Both the position numbers and the translations under genes were made by a program. Positions 23,977 through 33,687 of a stretch of DNA of 64,000 nt are shown here, piece by piece (within the stretch, counting starts at the first letter, position 1; each line of letters opens with the position of its first letter). The notes beneath the pieces are model-generated. The model made no database searches and was not told the origin of the DNA. It saw only the letters and a program-made list of their open reading frames with translations. The stretch is from Paludicola sp. MB14-C6 (GTDB lineage: Bacteria > Bacillota > Clostridia > Oscillospirales > Ruminococcaceae), in assembly GCF_030908625.1 (NCBI RefSeq), contig NZ_CP133133.1, forward strand, positions 992,001 to 1,056,000, written 5' to 3'.

Positions 23977-24020
23977 AAAAACTCCCTCTGATTGATACAA
24001 AAAGTATCAGAGGGAGTTTT
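23977..24020 (-). terminator. Terminator after folC
   Basis: Hairpin with arms ACTCCCTCTGAT / ATCAGAGGGAGT (extended by AAAA/TTTT), ending on the reverse strand in TTTTTATTTTTA. It lies 70 bases past the folC stop. Confidence 0.85.
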
Positions 24021-24093
24021 CTAATTTATAATATTTTAAAATATTTTCCCTCTATCTAATATTATAAAAGAAAGAGGATGAAAATATTGTCAT

Positions 24094-25380
24094 TTATTGG
24101 TATCTAGTCCAATTATTTATTGTTTTTCTCATATCACTTGCCATATAAAATGAACCACACACGATAATTGCAGAATTGTCGTCTGTAAATGTAAGTGCTT
24201 TTTGTAAAGCTTTGTCATAATCATCAATTGGTTCAACCTGATTGCAATATTGCTTTGCAACTTCCGCTAAAGCAACAAAATCAACTGCCCGCGGATTGTT
24301 GACGGGAACTGTTATTATCCATTCACAACGTGAGCCAATTTGCTCAACAGCACTTTGATAATCTTTGTCCTTCATCATGCCAACAATCGCTATCTTTTTA
24401 TTCACTTGCAGCTTGTCTAACGTTTCTACAAGTGATAAAACAGCTTGCTTATTATGTGCACCATCTACAATGATTAACGGCTTTTCGCTCATTCGCTCAA
24501 ATCGTGCCGGAAAAGTGGTAAGCTGTAAACCTTTTTTGATACACTCAAGCGTAATTGGATAGCCTTTTCTTTGCAAAATTTTCATAGCTTCAATTACTGC
24601 TACTGCATTGTAAATCTGATGTGTTCCGGCTAGCTGAATGGAATAAGCTTCTTTATCATATATAAACTCTGAACCAAAGATATTACTTTTTATAATAGTA
24701 ACAGCGTTTGCATTTGGTAAAATTAAAGTAGATTGTGTTAATGCACAACGCTCTAAAAATACAGCAACTGCATCAACTTCTTGTAACGGATAAGTGACTA
24801 CATCCGTTTTTTCCTTTATGATACCTGCTTTTTCACTTGCTATCTTTTCAATGGTATCGCCCAAAATATCAACATGATCCAATGAAATAGAAGTAATGAT
24901 TGCTACTTCAGGTGTATCAATTACGTTGGTAGCATCAAAACGACCGCCAAGACCAACTTCTAAACATACAATATCACATTGATTCTGACAGAAAAACTGC
25001 ATTGCGATGGCTGTAATCGCTTCGAATTCAGTTACTTGCATTCCCTGCTTGCTCATTTGCTTTACAATAGGGTCAATCATCTCAACCAAACAGCGAAATT
25101 CTTCTTCTGCAATCATTTCATTGTTTATTTGAAACCGTTCTCTAAAGTCAACAACGAATGGTGATATATATGTTCCAACCTTTAGCCCTGCATTTCGCAA
25201 TATTTGAGTAGAAAACTGAGCAGTAGAGCCTTTCCCATTTGTTCCTGCTATATGCACAAATTTTAATTTTTCATGTGGGTTACCCATTAACTCTAATAGC
25301 TTTGCCATACGCTCTAATCCTAATTGTGAGCCAAATCGAGTAAAGCTGTGTATATAATTTACGGATTCTTGATAATTCAA
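24094..25380 (-). CDS. folC: Bifunctional folylpolyglutamate synthase / dihydrofolate synthase
   Basis: 428 residues of the Mur ligase superfamily: P-loop HIAGTNGKGSTAQF (about 43-56), SPFVVDFRERFQIN, EVGLGGRFDATNVI, TSISLDHVDILGDTIEKIASEKAGIIK and DGAHNKQAV. It adds glutamate to dihydropteroate and folates in the cytoplasm. Translation starts at TTG with TAGGAGGGACCTTC upstream. It stands alone between spoIIA and the divergent GntR operon. Confidence 0.94.
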   Translation of the reverse strand: MNYQESVNYIHSFTRFGSQLGLERMAKLLELMGNPHEKLKFVHIAGTNGKGSTAQFSTQILRNAGLKVGTYISPFVVDFRERFQINNEMIAEEEFRCLVEMIDPIVKQMSKQGMQVTEFEAITAIAMQFFCQNQCDIVCLEVGLGGRFDATNVIDTPEVAIITSISLDHVDILGDTIEKIASEKAGIIKEKTDVVTYPLQEVDAVAVFLERCALTQSTLILPNANAVTIIKSNIFGSEFIYDKEAYSIQLAGTHQIYNAVAVIEAMKILQRKGYPITLECIKKGLQLTTFPARFERMSEKPLIIVDGAHNKQAVLSLVETLDKLQVNKKIAIVGMMKDKDYQSAVEQIGSRCEWIITVPVNNPRAVDFVALAEVAKQYCNQVEPIDDYDKALQKALTFTDDNSAIIVCGSFYMASDMRKTINNWTRYQ

Positions 25381-25522
25381 GAAGGTCCCTCCTATTTTAT
25401 TAAAATCATTCTTAATACGTTGAAAATATCGTATCCTTCAGCAGTTAATTATAGCATAATGTGATTATGGATACAATGTAAGTAACAAACTAAAATAAGT
25501 AAAAATATTTTTGAAAAAGCTA

Positions 25523-25575
25523 TTGACAAAACTTTGAAACAGTTGTATTATTGTATCAAGTCATTAGTACAATAA
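25523..25575 (+). promoter_or_regulatory. Promoter and inverted-repeat operator of the GntR operon
   Basis: -35 TTGACA (25523-25528), 17 bases, -10 TATTAT (25546-25551). An inverted repeat with arms TTATTGTA (25548-25555) and TACAATAA (25568-25575), separated by 12 bases, overlaps the -10 and the start of transcription. It is a good candidate operator for the GntR/YtrA-type protein encoded next. Confidence 0.7.
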
Positions 25576-25599
25576 CACAAATAGAAAAGAGGACTATCA

Positions 25600-25965
25600 A
25601 TGAATTGGAATTTAACCTCAGATCGTCCAATCTATGCTCAGTTAATAGAACAAATAACCCAAAGCATAGTTTCAGGGGAATTTCGAGCTGGCGAAAAACT
25701 ACCATCTGTAAGGGATTTAGCGCAAGAAGCAGCCGTTAATCCAAATACAATGCAAAAAGCATTAGCTGAATTAGAGCGAAACGGTCTAGTTTACACACAG
25801 CGAACGGCTGGAAGATTTATAACGGAGGACAATGCAATGCTTGAAAAAGTTAAAACACAACTAGCTACTGAGCAAATTCAAATGTTCTTTGAGAAAATGA
25901 ATCAACTTGGATTTTCAAAAGAACAAACTATTACTTTAATCAAAAATACAGCGGAGGGGAACTAA
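25600..25965 (+). CDS. GntR family (YtrA subfamily) transcriptional regulator
   Basis: 121 residues: a winged helix (RPIYAQLIEQITQSIVSGEF, LPSVRDLAQEAAVNPNTMQKAL, GLVYTQRTAGRFI) and a short helical tail of about 45 residues, the YtrA layout. Such repressors usually control ABC transporters in their own operon and respond to cell-envelope antibiotics. GAGGACTATCA precedes the ATG. The ABC ATPase gene starts 2 bases after the stop. Confidence 0.9.
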   Translation: MNWNLTSDRPIYAQLIEQITQSIVSGEFRAGEKLPSVRDLAQEAAVNPNTMQKALAELERNGLVYTQRTAGRFITEDNAMLEKVKTQLATEQIQMFFEKMNQLGFSKEQTITLIKNTAEGN

Positions 25966-25967
25966 CT

Positions 25968-26681
25968 ATGCTAGAAACTGTAGAAAATCCAATTTTACAA
26001 TGCCGCAACTTAACAAAACGTTATGGTGCAAGTCTTGCGCTGAATGCAATTAACCTAACCATACCAAGAGGAAAAATTGTTGGACTGCTTGGCGCCAACG
26101 GTAGCGGTAAAACAACTTTAATGAAATTAGCAAGCGGTATTTTAACTCCAACAAGTGGAGAAATTATTGTTTGTGGTCAACAAACAAATCTACAAACAAA
26201 AACTCAAGTTTCTTATCTTCCTGATAAAAACTATTTACCGGATTGGATGAAAGTTGCCGATATCATTGATTATTTTGGCGATTTCTATCAAAACTTTGAT
26301 AAATCAAAAGCTTTTGATATGTTACGCCGCCTTGGAATCAGCGAAAGAGATCGATTAAAACACCTTTCAAAAGGTAACAAAGAAAAGGTGCAGTTAATAT
26401 TAGTAATGAGCCGTAATGCAGAGCTTTATTTATTGGATGAACCAATTGGTGGCGTTGACCCAGCAGTTCGTGATTACATCTTAAATACAATTATTTCAAA
26501 CTACAGCGAAAACGCAACTGTTTTAATTTCAACACATTTAATTGCTGATGTTGAAAAAATACTCGACGAAGTAAACTTTATTGCAAACGGTCAATTAGTT
26601 TTATCATCCTCCGTTGATGATATTCGTGAAAATCAAGGCAAATCAGTTGACGTTTTATTTAGGGAGGTATTCAGATGTTAG
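25968..26681 (+). CDS. ABC transporter ATP-binding protein
   Basis: 237 residues with Walker A GANGSGKTT, signature LSKGN, Walker B LYLLDEPIGGVD and switch histidine in LISTHLIADVEK. The signature is LSKGN rather than LSGGQ, common in the YtrB/BcrA-like exporters paired with GntR regulators. GGAGGGG precedes the start. It overlaps the permease gene by 7 bases, confirming an operon with the regulator at 25600. Confidence 0.88.
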   Translation: MLETVENPILQCRNLTKRYGASLALNAINLTIPRGKIVGLLGANGSGKTTLMKLASGILTPTSGEIIVCGQQTNLQTKTQVSYLPDKNYLPDWMKVADIIDYFGDFYQNFDKSKAFDMLRRLGISERDRLKHLSKGNKEKVQLILVMSRNAELYLLDEPIGGVDPAVRDYILNTIISNYSENATVLISTHLIADVEKILDEVNFIANGQLVLSSSVDDIRENQGKSVDVLFREVFRC

Positions 26682-27463
26682 GTAAACTTTTTAAATATGA
26701 AATGAAAGCAACAGCAAGATTTTATTTGCCTATGCTTCCTGTTATTTTATTCTTAGCAATAATAAATAAAATGCTATTTATTTTCTTACCAGATAATCCT
26801 ATCATAAATGCTATTCGTTTTATTTCTGTATCAGCACAAGTTCTTTTAATATTCGCAGCATTTATCATTTCCTTCATAATTATGATTCAACGTTTCTATA
26901 AGAGCCTACTTGGTGAAGAAGGCTACTTAAGCTTTACGCTACCGGTTTCTGCAACAAATCATATTGTGAATAAACTATTGGTTTCTTGCATATGGACTAT
27001 TGTAACTTTTATAGTATGTGCGGTTTCTGTATTTTTGTTAATACCGGATTATAGTTGGATATCAACATTTTTTGGTGAATTCTCAACCCTACGTTCCCAG
27101 TTTGAAACCATACTTCATATTAACTTTTGGTTTTTTGCTATCGAAATCGTTTTTGCTGCACTAATTGCTATCCTTTCAAGTACTTTAATGATTTATGCTT
27201 CTTTATGTTTAGGCCATTTAGCAAAAAGTAATCGTATTTTAGTATCATTTGGTGCATTTTTTGTACTATCCACTATCTCTCAAGCAATATCAACTATAGT
27301 TTTATCAATACTAGGATACAGCTTTTTTGAAGCCAGTAGCACACTAGAAGCAGGAACAATATCCACCCTGCTTCTAACACAAATCGGTATTGGTTTGGTT
27401 CTTTCTGTTGCTTACTTTATTGTATCAAATATTATTCTATCCAAGCACTTAAATCTTGAATAA
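26675..27463 (+). CDS. ABC-2 type transporter permease
   Basis: 262 residues with about six hydrophobic helices, starting MLGKLFKYEMKATARFYLPM. The motif YKSLLGEEGYLSFTLPVS after helix 2 is characteristic of a clostridial ABC-2 permease group paired with YtrA-type regulators. GGGAGGTATTCAG precedes the ATG. It forms the membrane part of the exporter with the ATPase at 25968; the substrate is not known. Confidence 0.82.
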   Translation: MLGKLFKYEMKATARFYLPMLPVILFLAIINKMLFIFLPDNPIINAIRFISVSAQVLLIFAAFIISFIIMIQRFYKSLLGEEGYLSFTLPVSATNHIVNKLLVSCIWTIVTFIVCAVSVFLLIPDYSWISTFFGEFSTLRSQFETILHINFWFFAIEIVFAALIAILSSTLMIYASLCLGHLAKSNRILVSFGAFFVLSTISQAISTIVLSILGYSFFEASSTLEAGTISTLLLTQIGIGLVLSVAYFIVSNIILSKHLNLE

Positions 27464-27517
27464 CTTTATCAACTATAGTATAACAAATAAACGATTCTAT
27501 CACCAGGAGGTCAATTC

Positions 27518-28126
27518 TTGAAATATGTAAAACAAATTCCTAAAACAGATTTTACATTATCCAATGCATTGCAAATAGTTGGATGGAAACGAATAAAAGA
27601 ACCTAAAAATGTATTGATTGCAACACTTATCTCCATTCCTATTTTGCTTGTTAATGCGTTTCTCACAGGAGGATTGTTTTATATTCTTTTTCCACAAGTA
27701 AAAGAACTATTTCGAATTACCTCTTTCTCTTTTACAATATCCATACTTGACATTGTAGTTTACTGTACTGCCAGTGTTGTTGTGCTTACTGTTCATGAAT
27801 TTTTTCACGCAATATGGATACCCCATTTCATTCAATCGGATAAAACCGTTTGGGGTATAACGCTTCTGGGCGGATTTGTAGCTACAACTGAAAAATTATC
27901 GAAAGCAAGATTTATTGTAATATCGTTGTTCCCATTTTTCGCTTTATCTATCTTACTACCCGTTATATTAAGTTTGTTTAATCTATATCATCCGCTCTTT
28001 CTGTTTATTTGTATTTTGAATGCAATGGGATCTTGTGTAGACATATTAAACCTCATTCTCATTGCTTTTCAAGTACCTCGTAAAGCTGCTATTATCAATA
28101 ATGGATTTGAGACATACTATAAATAA
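27518..28126 (+). CDS. DUF3267-type membrane metalloprotease-like protein
   Basis: 202 residues with about four membrane helices. HEFFH at residues 93-97 gives an HExxH zinc site, and an aspartate in CVDILNLILI (about 175) could be the third ligand, the arrangement of intramembrane M50-like proteases. DUF3267 members have this layout. Translation begins at TTG with AGGAGGTCAATTC upstream. It follows the ABC permease by 54 bases and may belong to the same transcript. The substrate is unknown. Confidence 0.75.
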   Translation: MKYVKQIPKTDFTLSNALQIVGWKRIKEPKNVLIATLISIPILLVNAFLTGGLFYILFPQVKELFRITSFSFTISILDIVVYCTASVVVLTVHEFFHAIWIPHFIQSDKTVWGITLLGGFVATTEKLSKARFIVISLFPFFALSILLPVILSLFNLYHPLFLFICILNAMGSCVDILNLILIAFQVPRKAAIINNGFETYYK

Positions 28127-28146
28127 TTATCGTATTGGAGGGCACT

Positions 28147-28674
28147 ATGAATACTGTTGTTGTATATCAGTCAAAAACTGGATTCACTAAAACATATGCC
28201 GAATGGATAGCAAAAGAGCTCAATTGCGATTTAAAGGAAAATGTAAACTTAACGGTAAAAGATATTATAAATTATGACACCATTATCTATGGTGGTGGAC
28301 TTTATGCAGTTAGTGTATGTGGAATTGGTTTAATTAAGAAAAACTTTGAAACTTTAAAAGAAAAGAATTTAATTGTGTGGGCAACAGGCTGTAGTCCTGG
28401 GCACAAGGAAGAAATGCAACAATTATGGGCACATAATTTTACCCAAGAACAACTTTCTCATATCAAAACATTTTATTTACGAGGCGGATTTAACTATCAA
28501 TCACTTTCAAAAGAATATAAAATTTTGATGGGTATGTTAAAAATGAAATTAAAAGCAACCAAAAACCGCACTCAAGATGAAAACGATTTATTAAAAGCCT
28601 ATGAAGAACCTCAAGATTATCGCACAATCAGTAATATTTATCCTCTAATTGAACACGTAAAAACCTTACATTGA
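28147..28674 (+). CDS. Flavodoxin domain protein
   Basis: 175 residues. MNTVVVYQSKTGFTKTYAEW carries the FMN phosphate-binding loop (SKTGFTKT), and YGGGLYAVSV and WATGCSPG flank the isoalloxazine site. The C-terminal half is helical and longer than in classical flavodoxins, resembling the HemG-like/menaquinone-dependent flavodoxin group. The ATG at 28147 follows TTGGAGGGCACT. It could pass low-potential electrons; no dedicated partner is adjacent. Confidence 0.8.
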   Translation: MNTVVVYQSKTGFTKTYAEWIAKELNCDLKENVNLTVKDIINYDTIIYGGGLYAVSVCGIGLIKKNFETLKEKNLIVWATGCSPGHKEEMQQLWAHNFTQEQLSHIKTFYLRGGFNYQSLSKEYKILMGMLKMKLKATKNRTQDENDLLKAYEEPQDYRTISNIYPLIEHVKTLH

Positions 28675-28712
28675 TATATACTATCATAAATTACTATATT
28701 GGAGTCTTTGCT

Positions 28713-29099
28713 ATGAAACGAAAACTACTGTTAATCTTCTTCTGCTTTTTCATTACATTATCTTTTACCGCTTGCAATAGTTATAATATTAAAGTGAATG
28801 CATTTACAAACAACAACAATTCTTCTTGGACTATGAGGTATGGCTATTTTAGCGGAAAGGAAACAAAGAAATTAAAAATTAATGGTATGGAAACCGCTAC
28901 TGTTGATGTTGATGTTACTTCAGCCAAAGGTGAACTTGATATTACAATTATTGATGATGATGGTAAAATTCATTACAAAGGAACTAATATTCCGACTTCT
29001 ACCTTTTCGGTTCAGTTAGAAAAACCAAGTAATTATCGCATTCAAGTGAACGCAAAAAAGGCAGAAGGTAGCTTTTCTTTTAAATGGGATATCAAATAA
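28713..29099 (+). CDS. Small lipoprotein
   Basis: 128 residues with a lipoprotein signal (MKRKLLLIFFCFFITLSFTAC, lipobox LSFTAC, mature Cys at 21). The mature part is a small beta-rich domain (KLKINGMETATVDVDV, IHYKGTNIPTS, FSFKWDIK) of unknown family. The ATG at 28713 has TTGGAGTCTTTGCT upstream. Confidence 0.7.
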   Translation: MKRKLLLIFFCFFITLSFTACNSYNIKVNAFTNNNNSSWTMRYGYFSGKETKKLKINGMETATVDVDVTSAKGELDITIIDDDGKIHYKGTNIPTSTFSVQLEKPSNYRIQVNAKKAEGSFSFKWDIK

Positions 29100-29225
29100 T
29101 GATTTTCGCCAACAAGTAACACAAAAAATCTGTGTAACTTGCTGGCTATTATTTTATAGTATCTATACATTTTTACATCGATAGTGTATAATATTACCAA
29201 AACATTAATTAGGGAGAATTGCTAT

Positions 29226-29633
29226 ATGACTAAAAAAATATGGTTCATTATTAGCCTATCTTTTTTATTGGTTGGTATGCTCCTACTCCATGTGTTTTTC
29301 TTTAAAACCGATTCGGTTTTACACAAAATGAATATCAGTAATGCAAAGGTCGACCGAATCGAAATGCAGCATGGTGGAACGGGACAAAAAGTTACACTCA
29401 CAAATTCAAAGGACATACAAGAAATTTGTGATACACTCAATTTGATTACATGCAAACGTAAACTGGGATTTGGTAAAGATGGGTTTTGGATGAAAATTGC
29501 AATGTACCAAGGTGACAAGCAAATCGCCCATTGTACATTGAGTTCTGGCAATTATGGATTCATCAATAACAAGAGGGTTACAATTGTAAAGCAAATACCA
29601 GATTTCAAGTTGATTAACCAATATTTCAAGTAA
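29226..29633 (+). CDS. Membrane-anchored exported protein of unknown function
   Basis: 135 residues with one N-terminal membrane helix (about 6-24) and a soluble domain containing LTNSKDIQEICDTLN, a phrase often seen in small Bacillota exported proteins that resemble the PepSY or BofC fold; I cannot assign a family. AGGGAGAATTGCTAT precedes the ATG. A terminator follows directly. Confidence 0.6.
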   Translation: MTKKIWFIISLSFLLVGMLLLHVFFFKTDSVLHKMNISNAKVDRIEMQHGGTGQKVTLTNSKDIQEICDTLNLITCKRKLGFGKDGFWMKIAMYQGDKQIAHCTLSSGNYGFINNKRVTIVKQIPDFKLINQYFK

Positions 29634-29638
29634 ACTTT

Positions 29639-29664
29639 AGCCCACGCTTTTGCGTGGGCTGGTT
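29639..29664 (+). terminator. Terminator between the 29226 gene and yfhO
   Basis: Hairpin AGCCCACGC-TTTT-GCGTGGGCT followed by GGTTTTATT, immediately after the stop codon and before the convergent YfhO gene's stop. Confidence 0.75.
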
Positions 29665-32100
29665 TTATTCATCCATACACTCAATTATGTGATTCATATA
29701 AGCTTCTTCACTTAACAATTCTGTTGGCTCTTGTCTATTTAACACATGGCGAAACCGATCATAATAATATTTATCCGGATATTTATGTCTTAAATAACGA
29801 ATAAACAACCAATATACAAATAACAATGCAGCTGAAGCAATCGTAATAATCCATCCCATAACAGCTCCAGGTGTATGGTAGTCAAATCGAATATCAGTAT
29901 TCCCTTTTGGTACTGCAACTGCCATAAATCCTGCATTTGCTTTGACTATTTCTACTTGCTTTCCGTTTACAAAAGCTTTCCATCCTTCATCATAAGGTAC
30001 GCTGAAAAATACTAACTCTTTATTCTTAGTGTTAATCTTTGCGGAAAAGCCTTTGTTATCACGTTGAAATAAATAAGCCGCAGTAGCTGCTCGCTCTTTA
30101 CATGCTGCGTAATAATCATCATCGGTAAGCGTATCTGTATAACAATATCGATCCTCTAGCATTGGCATATAATCTTTGTATTTTTGATAGTCTTTATCTT
30201 CTAAGAGTAATCCTTTTAGCATTAAACGATCTTTCATATCGCCTGAATAAGAATCAAGCTGATGCTTATTGATAAAATAATCATAAGTAAATCCCATTGG
30301 AATAAAATACTCATTTTTGAAAATTTGATATCCGTTTTGCTTATCAAACGGCGTAAATCCGATTAGCTCTGTTTTTTCACCTTTTGACAGCTTTTGAAAG
30401 CTATATTTTACACTCATAAGTCCTCGAATTCCAATTGCTTGCGGCTTTGGACGTGAACCTACACCACGCTCTTGACCGATTGTTTGATAATAATCAATAA
30501 CGGATGGTGGGACAATAGAATGAAATGCGTTGATTGTAGGTATGTTCATATGCATACCCAAGTTATCCAATTCATCATAAGTATCAATTCTGAAAAAGCT
30601 GTCATCTGCTAAATTTACATTCTCTCGCCCGTCTATTGCTTGCTCTTTTACAACGGAATACCCCTCACCTGCAAGCTTTCCTAAGAAAATCATAAAAGAT
30701 GCAGTTAATATCGTTATTACCATAAAACTCGATACTGCAACTCGAAAGAAATGCTTGTATTTCGTCGTTAATAGATACAATATACCTACAATCATCAATC
30801 CAATTACAGCAATAGCCACATAACCCCAAAAGCGTTCGGGATATTTAGGAAGTTGGAAGAATACCAGCTTATCATCAACCTTTTTCGGTAAAATTCCAAT
30901 CAGCGAAATAGAACCGACTATAATAGAAGTAGCGATAATTCCCGATTTCATGTGTTCCATATGTTTTTCAAACGCAATGCAAGTAACCATAGCCATTATC
31001 AATAGCGGCATATAGAACCATCTTGCATAGTAGTTATAATTCATTCCTGAAAAAAGCTGGTTAAGCATTGGAATAAAACAAATAATATAGCTTGCAATTA
31101 GCAAAGTCTTTGCCCAATGTTTCTTATTCCCTTTAAAGAAGGCAATAACGCCCGTCATAGATACCATTGGCAAGAACATGGAAACTGATGACCATTTTGC
31201 ATTGGAATCAGGGAAAAAGTTTGGTCTTGCCGGAATATCCGGTGGGAAGAAAAAGCTTGAGAAAATTAGTCCATATCGTTGCGTATTATTGTAAAATAGT
31301 AAATCAAAGCCATTAAGCATATCACCTGTTCTTGGATTACCCATAATAGCAAGAACAGATGGCAGTAATAAAAATGCAGATAACAGCAAACCGAGAACTG
31401 CTTCCAACGCAATGATAAAATAGTGTCTTAGCTTTGGTTTAAAGTCTTTACTGGTACATCGTATAAAGAAATATAAAATAACAAAGAACACTTGACCAAA
31501 GAAAAAATAATAGTTGGTAAATGCACACAAAGCAACGGCTAGCGCAAAGCCACCACGCTGATTATTTACCACCAGTTCTTCTAATGCAATCAGTAATAAC
31601 GGGAATACAAGTACCGCTTCATGGAAATGGTTGAAGAAAATATTATAGATATTAAATCCACTAAACGCATAAAGCAAACCACCTAGCATTGCCATTTTTT
31701 CTGTTGAAGTAAAACGCTTAATAAAAGCAAATCCCGTAACAGAAATCAGCCCAAACTTCAGCATATAAAGTGGTGCCATTAAATATGGTACAGCCTCACT
31801 TGGAAACGGAAGCGTTAGCCAAAAAAAAGGACTTCCTAATAAGTAAAAAGAATAAGAACCAATGAAGTTTACGCCTAAATCTGTATTCCAATTCCAAAGC
31901 ATATTTCCTTCACGAACTGCATCGTGTGCTAATCGGTAAAATGGAATTTGTTGAACATCATAATCGCCATAGTATAAAAAAAGCCCCTTATCGAAAACTA
32001 AAAAAGGTAAAAATATAAAAAAAGCAGTTAAAACACCAATGAAAAACACACTGAAATAACTATTCTTACAGGCAAATTTTTTAAGCAATGATGTATTCAT
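29665..32100 (-). CDS. YfhO family multi-spanning membrane protein
   Basis: 811 residues, about 13 membrane helices, with a large extracytoplasmic region between the last two (roughly 490-750). Motifs of the family: YYGDYDVQQIPFYRLAHDAV, WNWNTDLGVNFIGSYSFYLLGSPFFW, RWFYMPLLIM, and near the C-terminus VFFSVPYDEGWKAFVNGKQ and the GFMAVAVPKGNTDIRFDY end. YfhO proteins are GT-C-fold membrane glycosyltransferases that glycosylate lipoteichoic acid or related polymers in Bacillus. The acceptor here is not known. AGGGGGATAGGA precedes the ATG. It forms its own transcription unit. Confidence 0.88.
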   Translation of the reverse strand: MNTSLLKKFACKNSYFSVFFIGVLTAFFIFLPFLVFDKGLFLYYGDYDVQQIPFYRLAHDAVREGNMLWNWNTDLGVNFIGSYSFYLLGSPFFWLTLPFPSEAVPYLMAPLYMLKFGLISVTGFAFIKRFTSTEKMAMLGGLLYAFSGFNIYNIFFNHFHEAVLVFPLLLIALEELVVNNQRGGFALAVALCAFTNYYFFFGQVFFVILYFFIRCTSKDFKPKLRHYFIIALEAVLGLLLSAFLLLPSVLAIMGNPRTGDMLNGFDLLFYNNTQRYGLIFSSFFFPPDIPARPNFFPDSNAKWSSVSMFLPMVSMTGVIAFFKGNKKHWAKTLLIASYIICFIPMLNQLFSGMNYNYYARWFYMPLLIMAMVTCIAFEKHMEHMKSGIIATSIIVGSISLIGILPKKVDDKLVFFQLPKYPERFWGYVAIAVIGLMIVGILYLLTTKYKHFFRVAVSSFMVITILTASFMIFLGKLAGEGYSVVKEQAIDGRENVNLADDSFFRIDTYDELDNLGMHMNIPTINAFHSIVPPSVIDYYQTIGQERGVGSRPKPQAIGIRGLMSVKYSFQKLSKGEKTELIGFTPFDKQNGYQIFKNEYFIPMGFTYDYFINKHQLDSYSGDMKDRLMLKGLLLEDKDYQKYKDYMPMLEDRYCYTDTLTDDDYYAACKERAATAAYLFQRDNKGFSAKINTKNKELVFFSVPYDEGWKAFVNGKQVEIVKANAGFMAVAVPKGNTDIRFDYHTPGAVMGWIITIASAALLFVYWLFIRYLRHKYPDKYYYDRFRHVLNRQEPTELLSEEAYMNHIIECMDE

Positions 32101-32260
32101 TCCTATCCCCCTAAACGAATCATTAGTTGTTCATATTATACCAAAACAGGAATCAATAAGCAACGATTTTTTGTATATGATGTAAATTTAAAACAACAAT
32201 ATTGATTAAAAACCTATCATTTCTTTCACATTCTTTGTACTATTCGTTCATGATTTAAAC

Positions 32261-32289
32261 TAGACGGAATGCAAAAACTGTGGTACACT
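32261..32289 (+). promoter_or_regulatory. Promoter of the aminotransferase gene
   Basis: -35 TAGACG (32261-32266), 17-base spacer, extended -10 TGG TACACT (32284-32289). Confidence 0.55.
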
Positions 32290-32348
32290 AAAGAGATAAA
32301 GTGAATATATAAAATTGAAATAAAAAAGACAATAAAGGAGTAACTACT

Positions 32349-33536
32349 ATGAGCTACGCATTTGCAGACCGTATGTCGGGATTAAAAGCCTCTGCAATCA
32401 GAGAAATATTAAAATTCACAGCCGATCCTAGTGTTATCTCTTTTGCTGCTGGAAATCCTGCACCGGAAGCTTTTCCAACCGAAGCGATTGAGAAAATCAC
32501 CGATAAAATTTTAAAAGAAAACCCTATTGCAGCACTACAATATAGTGTTTCTGAGGGCTATACTCCATTACGCAATAAAGTAAAAGAAGATTTAAAAAAA
32601 CGTCACAATATTGGTCGTGACACTGATGAGCTTGTTATTACTTCCGGTGCACAGCAGGCGATTGAGCTTTCTTGTAAAGTACTATGTAATCCGGGTGACA
32701 CTATCATTTGTGAAAATCCAAGCTTTATTGGAAGCTTAAACTCATTCCGTTCTTATGATGTTCATCTAGTAGGTGTTGAAGTGGAATCAGATGGTATTTC
32801 TATTACAGGTCTTGAAGCTGCATTACAAGAAAATCCGAATACAAAATTAGTTTATCTCATTCCAAACTTTCAAAACCCAACAGGCATTACAATGACATTA
32901 GAAAAGCGCAAGGCTTGTTATGAGCTTTGTAAAAAATACGGCGTTATGATCATTGAAGATAACCCATATGGCGAACTGCGTTTTAGTGGCATTGACATTC
33001 CAACCATCAAATCATTTGATGAAGATGGAATTGTAATTTATGCAGGAAGCTTTTCAAAAGTACTATCACCGGGACTTAGAGTAGGCTATGTTTGTGCGCC
33101 AAGCGAAATTATTCAAAAAATCGTTGTTTGCAAACAAGTAAGTGATGTGCATACTAATATTTTAGCGCAAATGATTTGCTACAACTTTATGGAACAATGC
33201 GACTTTGAAGAGCACTTAAAAGGCTTGAAAACGATATATCGTAATAAATGCAATTTGATGCTGGATTGCTTACAGCAAAATATCAATCCCAAAATTACAT
33301 TTACCAAACCAGAAGGCGGGCTATTCATTTGGTGCACACTACCTGAAGGTGTCAACATGACAGACTTCTGTAAACGTGCTGTTTTAAATAAAGTTGCTGT
33401 TGTTCCCGGAAATGCTTTTTTGCCGGATGAAGCAGAAAAAACGCAATCTTTCCGTTTGAATTTCTCTACTCCAACTGATGAACAAATTATCAAAGGTATT
33501 GAAATCTTAGGCGAATTGACTCATGATATAATCTAA
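32349..33536 (+). CDS. PLP-dependent class I/II aminotransferase (2-aminoadipate/aromatic type)
   Basis: 395 residues, fold type I. The Schiff-base lysine is Lys237 in YAGSFSKVLSPGLRVGY; other landmarks are ISFAAGNPAPEAFP, TSGAQQAIEL, PNFQNPTGITM and FRLNFSTP. It resembles LysN and clostridial multi-substrate aminotransferases that lack the MocR DNA-binding domain. The probable substrates are aromatic, branched or aminoadipate-type amino acids. AAAGGAGTAACTACT precedes the ATG. It is followed after 150 bases by trpS, which hints at but does not prove an aromatic substrate. Confidence 0.88.
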   Translation: MSYAFADRMSGLKASAIREILKFTADPSVISFAAGNPAPEAFPTEAIEKITDKILKENPIAALQYSVSEGYTPLRNKVKEDLKKRHNIGRDTDELVITSGAQQAIELSCKVLCNPGDTIICENPSFIGSLNSFRSYDVHLVGVEVESDGISITGLEAALQENPNTKLVYLIPNFQNPTGITMTLEKRKACYELCKKYGVMIIEDNPYGELRFSGIDIPTIKSFDEDGIVIYAGSFSKVLSPGLRVGYVCAPSEIIQKIVVCKQVSDVHTNILAQMICYNFMEQCDFEEHLKGLKTIYRNKCNLMLDCLQQNINPKITFTKPEGGLFIWCTLPEGVNMTDFCKRAVLNKVAVVPGNAFLPDEAEKTQSFRLNFSTPTDEQIIKGIEILGELTHDII

Positions 33537-33545
33537 TAGGAGTTC

Positions 33546-33675
33546 AGTTTGAATCAATTCAAACTTGCAAATTTTCACTTTGCAGTCAAACCACGACTGC
33601 AACTCTAAACCGAAAACGGTTTAGAACCGTAAAAATTTTGAGAAAGGAAATTGATTCATCAAAGGATGAATCAAT
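33546..33675 (+). promoter_or_regulatory. Hairpin-rich leader upstream of trpS
   Basis: Four perfect inverted repeats in a row: AGTTTGAA/TTCAAACT (33546-33565), TGCAGTC/GACTGCA (33581-33601), CTAAACCG/CGGTTTAG (33605-33624), and an 11-bp stem ATTGATTCATC/GATGAATCAAT (33650-33675). The only good ribosome binding sequence, GAGAAAGGA (33640-33648), precedes the last hairpin and lies about 40 bases from the trpS ATG; folding of the hairpin would bring it near the start. No T-box consensus (AGGGTGG...) is present. Confidence 0.6.
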
Positions 33676-33687
33676 TCGGTAATAAAT

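Noticed and set aside
33540..33687. T-box riboswitch upstream of trpS
   Set aside because: No AGGGTGG-type T-box sequence or tryptophan specifier stem was found.
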